Assembly: GCA_946478985.1 (NCBI GenBank)
Contig: CAMLDZ010000031.1
Span: forward strand, 1 to 31,824
Direction: 5' to 3'
From: an uncultured Solimonas sp.
GTDB lineage: Bacteria; Pseudomonadota; Gammaproteobacteria; Nevskiales; Nevskiaceae
DNA length: 31,824 nucleotides
Shown here: positions 7,998 to 18,722 of the stretch, in pieces
How positions within the stretch are numbered: the first letter of the stretch is position 1
Layout: each line of letters opens with the position of its first letter
Notes under the pieces: generated by a model
What the model was told of the DNA's origin: nothing
What the model saw: the letters and a program-made list of their open reading frames with translations, nothing else
The model's database searches: none
Program-made: the position numbers and the translations under genes

Positions 7998-9077
7998 TCA
8001 TTGCGGCAGCCGCTCGCGGTAGGTCGCCCAGCCGGATAGCAGCTTCTGCACGACGCGGTTGCCGACCTGGTAGGCCGCCTCGATCGCCGGCAGGCCGTCG
8101 TCCGGATAATCCGCCGTGGTGCTCCAGGCGGCGTCCCTGCCCGGCGGCTGCATGCTGAAATTGCTGGCGGTACGCAGCACCATCACGCGGTCGAGATCGA
8201 CACGACCCACGCGCGACAACCGGCGCAGCGCGGTCAGCGTGCCGCTGTCTTCCATCGCCGACATCATGAAGTTGGCGTCGGCGCCGGCCTGCAGCTTCAT
8301 CCAGTCATTGGCCCACTGCGTCAGCAGCCGGCCATGGAAGTAGGTGCTCGACGACATGGTGTCGCCGAGCGTCACGAACGGCGGCTTCAGCGCCTGCGGG
8401 AAGCCTGCGAACTGCTTGCGGAAGCGCGCGATGCCGGCGCTGTCGGCCGGCGCAGGGTCCTTGCTCTGCGCATAGGCCCATTCGGCGAGCCGGGCATTGA
8501 GCGGAAAGTGGATGGTGTCGACGGTCCAGCCGTCGGCCTTGTCGTTGGGCTTCTTGGCGCCGAGCGGCAGCAGGCCGTAGGGCCAGTCCCGCGGAATCTC
8601 GCGCGCATCGATCTCGTAGAGCAGATCGCCGTCGACGACGTGGCGCGCCCAGGCGGCGGTACCGAGCGACACATCGGCCGGATCGCCGCCGGCGATGCCG
8701 GCGATCAGCCAGTAGGCCTGGCGCAGATCGAAGCGCGGATCGGTGCCCAGCGCCATGATCGAGGCCGTGGCGTTGGTGATGCCGCCGCCGGTGCAGATCG
8801 CCAGCAGGCCGGCGTCGTTCATGCGCAGCTCGTACTCGCCCATCGGGAACGGATAGACCTTGTCGAGCTTCTGCCGCTCGACCCAGAGCTGGAATTCGCC
8901 GGGCTTGTCGCCGCTGACGGCACCGGTCTCGAACATCGTCACCACCACCACCTTGACCGCCAGCGGCGCCGCTGCGGCGAGCGCCGGCATCAGGCCCAGC
9001 GACAACAGCGCGACGGCGCGCCACAGCACCGCGCGCGGGCCGCGGCTGCCGTTGCGGGCCTGCGGCACGGCGGCCAT
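7998..9077 (-). CDS. NUP-family 'purine nucleoside permease'
   Basis: This 359-residue protein is of the type annotated as purine nucleoside permease (NUP, named for yeast nucleoside permease). It has an N-terminal signal peptide ending near LAAAAPLA and no other hydrophobic helices, so it is likely a soluble periplasmic protein. Internal motifs parallel the neighbouring phosphorylase-superfamily protein: a glycine-rich CTGGGITNATASIM, LIAGIAGGDP, AMED(276-277)SG where that family has MEMES, and LRTASN306FS where it has VRAGSN. The start ATG at 9077 shares one base with the stop of the upstream deaminase gene (TGATG). A role in nucleoside binding or cleavage fits both motifs and operon, and is an inference. 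Family naming is confident; the word permease may mislead. Confidence 0.83.
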   Translation of the reverse strand: MAAVPQARNGSRGPRAVLWRAVALLSLGLMPALAAAAPLAVKVVVVTMFETGAVSGDKPGEFQLWVERQKLDKVYPFPMGEYELRMNDAGLLAICTGGGITNATASIMALGTDPRFDLRQAYWLIAGIAGGDPADVSLGTAAWARHVVDGDLLYEIDAREIPRDWPYGLLPLGAKKPNDKADGWTVDTIHFPLNARLAEWAYAQSKDPAPADSAGIARFRKQFAGFPQALKPPFVTLGDTMSSSTYFHGRLLTQWANDWMKLQAGADANFMMSAMEDSGTLTALRRLSRVGRVDLDRVMVLRTASNFSMQPPGRDAAWSTTADYPDDGLPAIEAAYQVGNRVVQKLLSGWATYRERLPQ

Positions 9078-10081
9078 CAGGCCGCCGCCGCTTCGAGCTG
9101 CGCCAGGTAGCGGGCGCGGCGCTCGGCATCGATCCACGATACGGTGAAGGCATTGCGCAGCAGCTGCACGATCTCGGCAGCGCTCAGGCCGTCGTCCATC
9201 AGCGCCTGCAGGTTCTCGTTGAGATAGGCGCGGAAATAGGCCGGGTCGTCGGAGTTGATCGTCGCGCGCAGGCCCAGCTGCAGCATCCGGCGGATCTGCG
9301 CGGTGGTGAGGTCCTGCACGACGAAACGGTTGGACACCGGACAGATCGTCAGGCCCAGGCCGCGATGCGCGACCTCGCCCCACAGCTTGTCATCGTCGAG
9401 CACATTGATGCCGTGGTCGATGCGGTCGACGACGATGTCGTCGAGCACCTGGCGGATGTGCTCATGCGTGTTGTTCTGGTGCACGTCGCAGTGCATCGTC
9501 AGCTTGTAGCCCTGTTTGCGTGCGGCACGGAACACCTCCGCGAACTTCAGCGGCGGGTTGTCCTTCTCGTCGGAATCCAGGCCCACGCCGATGATCCAGC
9601 TCTTGTACGGCCGCGCCATCTCCAGCGTGCGCATCGCCGATTCGGCGCTCAGATCGCGCAGGAAGCAGAGGATCAGCTGCGAGTCGATGCCCAGCTCGCG
9701 CGCGGCGTCCTGCTGCGCGCGGTGGATGCCGCGGATCACGGTGTCGAAGGCGACGCCGCGATCGGTATGCGCCTGCGGGTCGAAGAACATCTCGGCGTAG
9801 AGGATGTTCTGCCGGCGGGCGCGACGCAGGTAGGCGTAGCTCAGCTCGTAGAAATCCTGCTCCTTCACCAGCACGCGCATCGCCGCGTAGTAGATGCCCA
9901 GGAACGACGGCAGATCGTGGAAGTCATAAGCGGCGATCAGCGCCTGCGGCGTGTCGTAGGCGAGCGCGACGCCGTTGCGCTGCGCCAGCGCGAAACTCAT
10001 CTCCGGCTCCAGCGTGCCTTCCAGGTGCACATGCAGCTCGGCCTTGGGCAGTTTCTGGATGAAGTCGTCGGCTGATCCCAT
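9077..10081 (-). CDS. Adenosine/adenine deaminase-family protein (HCDV variant)
   Basis: This 334-residue cytoplasmic amidohydrolase is the first gene of the minus-strand operon. It has H17-x-H19 in LPKAELHVHLEGT, FFDPQAHTDRGV and SFLGIYY as in bacterial adenine deaminases, H223 in DRIDHGINV, CPVSN at 247-251 and D278-D279 in NSDDPAYF. These segments are close to the PA0148 adenine deaminase subgroup. The HAGE motif is replaced by H197-C-D-V, so the usual catalytic Glu is absent although everything around it is well kept. It is thus a coherent subfamily rather than decay. The start is firm: ATG 10081 has a GGGAGG Shine-Dalgarno about nine bases upstream. Substrate could be adenine, a methylated or otherwise altered 6-aminopurine, or something else. 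Confidence 0.87.
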   Translation of the reverse strand: MGSADDFIQKLPKAELHVHLEGTLEPEMSFALAQRNGVALAYDTPQALIAAYDFHDLPSFLGIYYAAMRVLVKEQDFYELSYAYLRRARRQNILYAEMFFDPQAHTDRGVAFDTVIRGIHRAQQDAARELGIDSQLILCFLRDLSAESAMRTLEMARPYKSWIIGVGLDSDEKDNPPLKFAEVFRAARKQGYKLTMHCDVHQNNTHEHIRQVLDDIVVDRIDHGINVLDDDKLWGEVAHRGLGLTICPVSNRFVVQDLTTAQIRRMLQLGLRATINSDDPAYFRAYLNENLQALMDDGLSAAEIVQLLRNAFTVSWIDAERRARYLAQLEAAAA

Positions 10082-10117
10082 CGTCGTGGTCCTCCCGGCA
10101 CCGCGCCCGGCGCGGTC

Positions 10118-10129
10118 ATTGCATACAAT
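10118..10129. promoter_or_regulatory. Candidate GntR-type operator in divergent promoter region
   Basis: The sequence ATTGCATACAAT is an inverted repeat (ATTG...CAAT around a central AT) and resembles the TTG-N-AT-N-CAA operators of GntR-family regulators. It lies between the divergent minus-strand deaminase operon and the plus-strand 8-oxoguanine deaminase operon. Its second half, TACAAT (10124-10129), could serve as a -10 box for the plus-strand genes, although no good -35 is visible. No regulator gene for it was found in the window. Confidence 0.4.
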
Positions 10130-10189
10130 TTGGTCATCACTCGCATGCACTTTTCGGGCCATCGCCCGAGAGCCGACCGGACCCGGACC

Positions 10190-11581
10190 TTGAAACAACT
10201 GCTGAGCCACGCCGATGCCCTCGTCAGCCACGACGACCAGAACCGTGAATGGCGCGACGCCGCCGTTTTCATCCGTGACGGCTGGATCGAATGGCTGGGC
10301 CACAGCGACGAAGCCGAGCGCTGGATCGCCGCCGACGCGGCGGCGCGCACGCCGGACACGCGCATCGAGCTGCGCGGCTGCGTGCTGATGCCGGGCCTGG
10401 TCAACGGCCACCATCACCTCTACCAGACGCTGACGCGGACCATCGGCACCGGCGGCGGCCTGTCGCTGTTCGACTGGCTCAAGACGCTCTACCCGATCTG
10501 GGGCCGCATGGATGCCGAGGCAGTGCACGTCAGCACGATGCTGGGCCTCTGCGAGCTGGCGCTGTCCGGCGCGACCACGGTGGCCGATCACCTCTATCTG
10601 TTCCCCAACGGCGCCCGGCTCGACGACAGCATCGCCGCCGCGCAGGAACTGGGCATGCGCTTCCACCCGACGCGCGGTTCGATGAGCGTTGGCGAAAGTG
10701 CGGGCGGCCTGCCACCGGATTCCGTGGTGGAGCGTGAGGACGCCATCCTCGACGACAGCCTGCGACTGATCAGCCGCTATCACGACGCCGCGCCCGGCTC
10801 GCTGCTGCGCATGAGCCTGGCGCCGTGCTCGCCGTTCAGTGTCAGTGCCGAGCTGATGCGGCAGAGCGCGGCGATGGCGCGCAGCCACCGCGGCGTGCGC
10901 CTGCACACACATCTGGGCGAAACGCTCGACGAGGAGCGCTACTGCGTCGAGCGCTTCGGCCTCAAGCCACTGGACTACGCGGAATCGCTGGGCTGGCTCG
11001 GCGACGATGTCTGGTTCGCGCACATGGTGCATCCGGGCGCAGACGGCATCGGCAAGCTGGCGCACAGCTGCAGCGGCGTCTGCCACTGCCCGAGCAGCAA
11101 CATGATCCTGGCGTCCGGCATCGCGCCGGTCCGCGAGATGCTCGACGCCGGCGTGCGCGTCGGCCTCGGCGTCGACGGCTCCGCCAGCAACGACGGCAAC
11201 GACCTGCTCGGCGAGGCACGCCAGGCGATGCTGCTGCAGCGCGTCGGCTGGCCCGGCTTCGAATCGCGCGCCGACCGCATGTCGGCGCGCGAGGCGCTGC
11301 GGCTGGCGACGCGCGGCGGCGCGTCGATCCTCGGTCGTGACGACATCGGCCAGCTGGCGCCGGGCAAGGCGGCCGATCTGGTCGCCTACCGCGTCGACGG
11401 CCTGCGCCATGCCGGCGCGCAGTCCGATCCGGTCGCCGCGCTGCTCAGCTGTGCGCCGGGACCGGCCTGGCTGACGATGGTCCACGGCCGCGCGATCGTC
11501 CGCGACGGCCAGCTGGTCGGCGTCGACGTGCCGGCGCTGCTGGCGCGGCATCGCCGCGCTGCGCAGAGGATGCTGGCGTGA
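10190..11581 (+). CDS. 8-oxoguanine deaminase
   Basis: This 463-residue cytosolic amidohydrolase matches the 8-oxoguanine deaminase group (PA0142 type), which converts 8-oxoguanine to urate. Seen: the metal HxH in GLVNGHHHLYQTLTR, the substrate-binding LHTHLGET, WFAHMVHP with the next metal His, CHCPSSNMILASG, and the Asp in GLGVDGSASNDG; the C-terminal strand domain reads LAPGKAADLVAYRVDG. The start is uncertain. TTG 10190 gives the family-like MKQLLSHADALVSHDD and lies downstream of the possible -10. ATG 10145 and TTG 10130 would add 15-20 residues with no family resemblance. None has a clear Shine-Dalgarno. The product feeds the urate pathway, to which the uraD-like gene at the left edge belongs. 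The next gene overlaps it by 4 bp. Confidence 0.87.
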   Translation: MKQLLSHADALVSHDDQNREWRDAAVFIRDGWIEWLGHSDEAERWIAADAAARTPDTRIELRGCVLMPGLVNGHHHLYQTLTRTIGTGGGLSLFDWLKTLYPIWGRMDAEAVHVSTMLGLCELALSGATTVADHLYLFPNGARLDDSIAAAQELGMRFHPTRGSMSVGESAGGLPPDSVVEREDAILDDSLRLISRYHDAAPGSLLRMSLAPCSPFSVSAELMRQSAAMARSHRGVRLHTHLGETLDEERYCVERFGLKPLDYAESLGWLGDDVWFAHMVHPGADGIGKLAHSCSGVCHCPSSNMILASGIAPVREMLDAGVRVGLGVDGSASNDGNDLLGEARQAMLLQRVGWPGFESRADRMSAREALRLATRGGASILGRDDIGQLAPGKAADLVAYRVDGLRHAGAQSDPVAALLSCAPGPAWLTMVHGRAIVRDGQLVGVDVPALLARHRRAAQRMLA

Positions 11582-12636
11582 GCGGCGGCCGGCGCGGCCG
11601 CTCGCCCGACTTCTGGCGGATCGCCGCACTGCTGCTGCTGATCGCCGCGCCGGTGCGCGCCGGCGCGCCGGCCTTCGAACTGGTCACGCTCGGCGCCAAC
11701 GGCGGCCTCAGCGACGGCAATCTCAGCGCCTGGCTGGTCCGCGCCAGCGACGACCACCGTTATCTGGCGCTCGACGCCGGCAGCCTGCTGCCGGGCATCG
11801 AGCGCGCGCTGCGGCAGGGCGCGTTCAAGGCGCTGCTGCAGACGCCGGCCGCGGACCCGCAGCTGACGCCGGCCGGCCGCGTGCTGCGCGAGGGCATCGC
11901 CGGCTACTTCATCAGCCACGCGCATCTGGATCATCTGGCCGGCATGCTGATCGTCTCACCCGACGACAGCGCCAAGCCGATCTACGCGCTGGCCTCGACC
12001 CTGCAGACGCTGACCGGCAGCTACTTCAACTGGCAGGCCTGGGCCAATTTCAGCGATCAGGGTCCGGAACCGCGGCTGAAACGCTACACCTTGCGCGCGC
12101 CGCCGCCCGGCGAGACCTTCGCGATCGACGGCACCACGCTGCAGGCGCAGCTGCTGCCGCTGGCGCACGACCGCCTCGACTCCTCGATGATCCTGCTGCG
12201 CACCGGCGCGCCCGACACGCAGCGTTACCTCGCCTATTTCGGCGACACCGGCGCCGATGCCACCGAGCGCAGCACGCGGCTGGCCGCGGTCTGGCAGGTC
12301 CTGGCGCCGCTGCAGCGGCGCGGCGCGCTGGCGGCGCTGATCATCGAATGCTCGTATCCGGATGCGACACCGGACGAGCGCCTCTACGGCCATTTCAAGC
12401 CGGTCTGGCTGCTGCAGGAGCTGCGCCGCTTCGAGCAGGCCGCCGGCGGCGACGGCGCGCTGCGCGGGCTGGACGTGGTGATCAGCCACATCAAGCCGAG
12501 CCTGCGCCGCGGCGAATCGCCACGCGCGCTGATCGCCGCGCAGCTCGCCGCCGGCAACGCGCTGCCCCCTGGCCTGGGCCTGCGCCTGCACTACCCGCAG
12601 CAGGGCGAACGCCTGCTGCTGCCGGGCGCGCGATGA
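11578..12636 (+). CDS. cpdP: Secreted class II 3',5'-cyclic-nucleotide phosphodiesterase
   Basis: This 352-residue metallo-beta-lactamase-fold hydrolase carries the class II cyclic nucleotide phosphodiesterase signature almost exactly: HAHLDHLAGMLIVSP at 114-128. H114, H116, D118 and H119 are the metal ligands. Later metal-site segments are LAHDRLDSSMILLRTG, FGDTGAD, CSYPDATPDERLYGH and VISHIKPS. The N-terminus (residues 1-29, hydrophobic IAALLLLIAAPVRAGA) looks like a signal peptide, placing it in the periplasm, as for Vibrio CpdP. It would turn cAMP into 5'-AMP. The GTG start overlaps the stop of the 8-oxoguanine deaminase gene (GTGA), and its own stop overlaps the nuclease start (ATGA), so it is translated with purine-scavenging genes. 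The symbol is by family resemblance. Confidence 0.88.
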   Translation: MSGGRRGRSPDFWRIAALLLLIAAPVRAGAPAFELVTLGANGGLSDGNLSAWLVRASDDHRYLALDAGSLLPGIERALRQGAFKALLQTPAADPQLTPAGRVLREGIAGYFISHAHLDHLAGMLIVSPDDSAKPIYALASTLQTLTGSYFNWQAWANFSDQGPEPRLKRYTLRAPPPGETFAIDGTTLQAQLLPLAHDRLDSSMILLRTGAPDTQRYLAYFGDTGADATERSTRLAAVWQVLAPLQRRGALAALIIECSYPDATPDERLYGHFKPVWLLQELRRFEQAAGGDGALRGLDVVISHIKPSLRRGESPRALIAAQLAAGNALPPGLGLRLHYPQQGERLLLPGAR

Positions 12637-13415
12637 GGCGGCGCGGTCCCGCCCGCACGCTCGCCGCCATTACCGCGCTGCTGGCGCTGCCGGCCGCTGC
12701 CTGGGGGCCGCTCGGGCATCGCGTCGTCGCCGAACTCGCCGAGGCGCAGCTGCAGGCGCGCACGCGGGAAGCGGTGGCGCAGCTGCTGGCGCTGGAACCC
12801 GGCGCCACGCTGGGCTCGATCGCCAGCTGGGCCGACGACACGCGCACGCCGGCGACGATGCCCTGGCACTACGTCAATTTTCCGCGCGGCGACTGCAGCT
12901 ATCGGCCGGCGCGCGACTGCGCCGACGGGCTGTGCGCGATCGCCGCCATCGAGCGGCAGCGCAGCACGCTGCAGCGGTCCAGCGATGCGCGGGAGCGGCT
13001 GACGGCGCTGAAGTACCTGGTGCACTTCGTCGGCGACCTGCACCAGCCGCTGCACGGCGCCTTCGGCGACGACCGCGGCGGCAACACCTACCTGCTGAGC
13101 CCCGGCACCGGCCAGACCAACCTGCATGCCTGGTGGGACAGCGGCATGATCGAACGCAGCGGCCTGGACGCCGGGCAGCTGCGCACGGCGCTGCAGCGCG
13201 ACGCGCTGGCGCCGCTGCGCACACCGACCGGCACGCCGGCCGACTGGGCGGGCGAGGACTGCCGGATCGCCTCGACACCCGGCTTCTATCCGCCGGCCGA
13301 TTTCGACGCGAGGCTTTATCAGGAGCGCTGGTGGCCGCTGCTGCAGGGCCGCCTGCGGCTGGCCGGCCACCGGCTGGCGCGGCTGCTCGACGAGGCGCTG
13401 CTGTCCTCGCCCTGA
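12633..13415 (+). CDS. Secreted S1/P1-family zinc nuclease
   Basis: This 260-residue single-strand-specific nuclease hydrolyses RNA and DNA to 5'-mononucleotides. After a signal peptide (1-23) the mature chain begins with W24 (AWGPLGHR), as required because the N-terminal Trp binds zinc in this family. The other ligands are in place: H29, D68 (SWADD), H79 (WHYVN), H131 and D135 (HFVGDLHQPLH), H141, H165 and D169 (NLHAWWDS). Eight Cys/Zn-region residues and overall length fit bacterial members. The ATG overlaps the phosphodiesterase stop by 4 bp. In this operon it would start the scavenging chain, giving nucleotides outside the cytoplasm; a nucleotidase for the next step was not found in the window. 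Very sure of family. Confidence 0.93.
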   Translation: MRRRGPARTLAAITALLALPAAAWGPLGHRVVAELAEAQLQARTREAVAQLLALEPGATLGSIASWADDTRTPATMPWHYVNFPRGDCSYRPARDCADGLCAIAAIERQRSTLQRSSDARERLTALKYLVHFVGDLHQPLHGAFGDDRGGNTYLLSPGTGQTNLHAWWDSGMIERSGLDAGQLRTALQRDALAPLRTPTGTPADWAGEDCRIASTPGFYPPADFDARLYQERWWPLLQGRLRLAGHRLARLLDEALLSSP

Positions 13416-13504
13416 TGCCGGCAGCGCCGATGGCGGTATCGTTGGCGGATGAGCCTCTCCGTTTCCGTCCTGCGTGCAGGCCTGCCGGCGCCGGCGCCGC
13501 GCTG

Positions 13505-14197
13505 ATGCGCACGCTCTACATCGCCGCCCTGCCCGATCTGCGCCTGCTGGCGGCGCTGCGCCAGGCCGGCCACGCGCTGCAGGTGCTCGCGCCGGACGAA
13601 GCCGACTGGGCGATCGCCGAGAGCCGCCACCTGCTGGCGGTCTATGACGCCGAGACGCCGGACCTGCTGCTGTTGCGACGCTGGAGGGATCTGCGTCCGC
13701 CACACGCGACGCTGCTGCTGATCAGCGGCGAGCACAGTCCGGTCAGCGCGGCCGCGGCGCTGCGCGCCGGCGCCGACAGCTATCTGCCGCGACCGATCTC
13801 GCTGCTCGAACTCGAAGCCCGCGTGCAGGCGCTGCTGCGGCAGACGCGGCGGCGCTACCGCGAGATCCTCGGCAGCGACGGCGAGGCGGCGCGCGACACC
13901 GCGGCGCTGGAGATCGGCGGCCGCGAGCACGTCATCCGCTACGAGGGCCGCCAGCAGGTGCTGCCGCCGCGCGAGCACGCGCTGCTGATCCTGCTGGCAC
14001 AGGCGGCCGGCCGCGCGATCAGCCGCGACGTGCTGGGCCAGCATCTGTGGGGCGACGAGGCCGAGCCGCGGCCCGAGCGCGTCGATCTCTACGCCTCGCG
14101 GCTGCGGCGGCGGCTGCGCGCGCTGGGCGCGCCGCATGCGCTCGAAGCCCTGCGCGGTTTCGGCTATCGTTTGCGCGGCCCGGTCGAGCTGCACTGA
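13505..14197 (+). CDS. OmpR-type response regulator with atypical receiver
   Basis: This 230-residue protein has a receiver-like N-terminal domain (1-112) and a winged-helix Trans_reg_C DNA-binding domain (about 133-226; VLPPREHALLILLAQ, VDLYASRLRRRLRAL, GFGYRLRG). The receiver is unusual: the acidic pair after the first strand is absent (LYIAALPD), the conserved Lys is R96 (YLPRP), and the only candidate phospho-Asp is D48 (VYDAETP). It may work without phosphorylation. No sensor kinase is adjacent. The ATG at 13505 begins exactly at the first receiver strand but lacks a good Shine-Dalgarno. An in-frame ATG at 13415 shares a base with the nuclease stop (TGATG), would add 30 residues and suggests coupling to the scavenging operon. 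It could control that operon or the RND genes downstream. Confidence 0.83.
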   Translation: MRTLYIAALPDLRLLAALRQAGHALQVLAPDEADWAIAESRHLLAVYDAETPDLLLLRRWRDLRPPHATLLLISGEHSPVSAAAALRAGADSYLPRPISLLELEARVQALLRQTRRRYREILGSDGEAARDTAALEIGGREHVIRYEGRQQVLPPREHALLILLAQAAGRAISRDVLGQHLWGDEAEPRPERVDLYASRLRRRLRALGAPHALEALRGFGYRLRGPVELH

Positions 14198-14271
14198 GGC
14201 CGACCGCAGGCCGCCGCGCTGCGCCGCCGCGCCGGGCAGCCAGATGAAAATCCCTTCATGAAGACGACAGC

Positions 14272-14292
14272 AAACCGCTAGAGAGCGGTTTT
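14272..14292. promoter_or_regulatory. Inverted repeat between regulator and RND operon
   Basis: AAACCGCT - AGAG - AGCGGTTT is a perfect 8-bp inverted repeat with a 4-base loop, followed by one more T. It lies in the 138-bp gap after the response regulator and 44 bp before the RND permease. It could be a weak terminator (T4 only) or an operator for the efflux operon. A second small palindrome, CTTCATGAAG, lies at 14254-14263. Confidence 0.4.
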
Positions 14293-14335
14293 CATACTGC
14301 TCGGCGATTTCCAGCCTCAGCCCCGAGCCGCCGAC

Positions 14336-17525
<3,190 letters not shown>

Positions 17526-17539
<14 letters not shown>

Positions 17540-18722
17540 TCCGTCCACGACCATGACGCGTTCTTCACCCAAGCATCTCAAGCTGGCCGGCATCGTCGGC
17601 GCCGTCGCCGCGGTCGCGATCGTCACCACCGGCCTGGCGTCGCGCGCGCACAACGCCAGCGAGCTTGCGGACTGGACCGCGGCGCAGGCCCTGCCGACGG
17701 TCACCGTGATCTCGGCGACGCGGCTCGGCGATGCCGCTGCCCTGCACCTGCCCGGCCGCATCGAGGCGTATTCGCGCGCGGCCATCCGCGCCCGCGTCGG
17801 CGGCTACCTCAAGGCCTGGCACCACGATATCGGCGCCTCGGTAAAGGCCGGCGACGTGCTCGCCGAGATCGAGACGCCGGATCTCGACCAGCAGCTGCTG
17901 CAGGCCAAGGCCGACCTCGCCAATGCCCAGGCCAATGCCGCGCTCGCCGAAAGCACCGCCAGGCGCTGGCAGACCATGCTCGGCACCGACGCCGTCTCGC
18001 AGCAGGAGGTCGACGAGAAGACCAGCGCCTACGCACAGCGCCAGGCCGCGGTGAATGCGGCGCGGGCCAACGTCGATCGCCTGAGCGCCTTGCAGGGCTT
18101 CAAGCGCCTGGTCGCGCCGTTCGACGGCACCGTCACGGCGCGCAACACCGATGTCGGCGCGCTGATCGACGCCGCCGGCAGCGGTCCGGAGCTGTTCTCG
18201 GTGGCCGACACGCGCAAGCTTCGCGTCTACGTGCAACTCGCGCAGAACTACGTGCCGACCATCCACGTCGGCGACAGCACCGAGCTGACGGTGCCGGAGC
18301 ATCCGGGCCGCATCTTCAAGGCCACCGTCGAGAGCATGGCCAATGCGGTCAATGCCAGCTCCGGCGCCAGCCTCGTGCAGCTGGCGATCGACAACAGCGA
18401 TGGCGCGCTGCTGCCCGGCGGCTACGCCAGCGTCAGCATCGCCCTGAAGGCCGACGCCGCAGTGCCGGCGATGACGATTCCGGCCAGCAGCCTGATCTTC
18501 GACGCCAGCGGCCTGCATGTCGCCACGCTCGGCAACGACAGCAAGGTGGCGATGCGGCCCGTGCAGATCAGCCGCGACCTCGGCAAGGTCCTGGAGGTGA
18601 CCGGCTTGCAGCCGGACGACCGCCTGATCGACAGCCCGCCGGACGCGCTCAGCGACGGCGACATGGTGCAAGTCGCCAAGGCCGATACGAATGACCGCCA
18701 TGACGCGCCCAAGCACAACTGA
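17526..18722 (+). CDS. RND periplasmic adaptor (membrane fusion protein)
   Basis: This 398-residue HlyD/AcrA-type adaptor joins the inner-membrane pump to the outer-membrane channel. It has an N-terminal membrane anchor (LAGIVGAVAAVAIVTTGLA), the first lipoyl half with LPGRIEAYSRAAIRARVGGYLKAW, an alpha-helical coiled-coil hairpin rich in Ala/Gln (about 115-180), the second lipoyl half with RLVAPFDGTVTARNTDVGALI, and a beta-barrel domain with VYVQLAQNYVPTIHVGD. No lipobox Cys is seen. Starts at GTG 17517, ATG 17526 and ATG 17553 are all in frame; ATG 17526 was chosen for its GGTGAG upstream and the short overlap with the permease stop. The next gene begins 32 bp before its stop. Function is sure, cargo unknown. 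Confidence 0.9.

Noticed and set aside
9077..11629. 850-codon minus-strand reading that would extend the deaminase through the 8-oxoguanine deaminase gene
   Set aside because: The extra N-terminal 516 residues are the antisense of the divergent gene; the strong Shine-Dalgarno at ATG 10081 fixes the true start.
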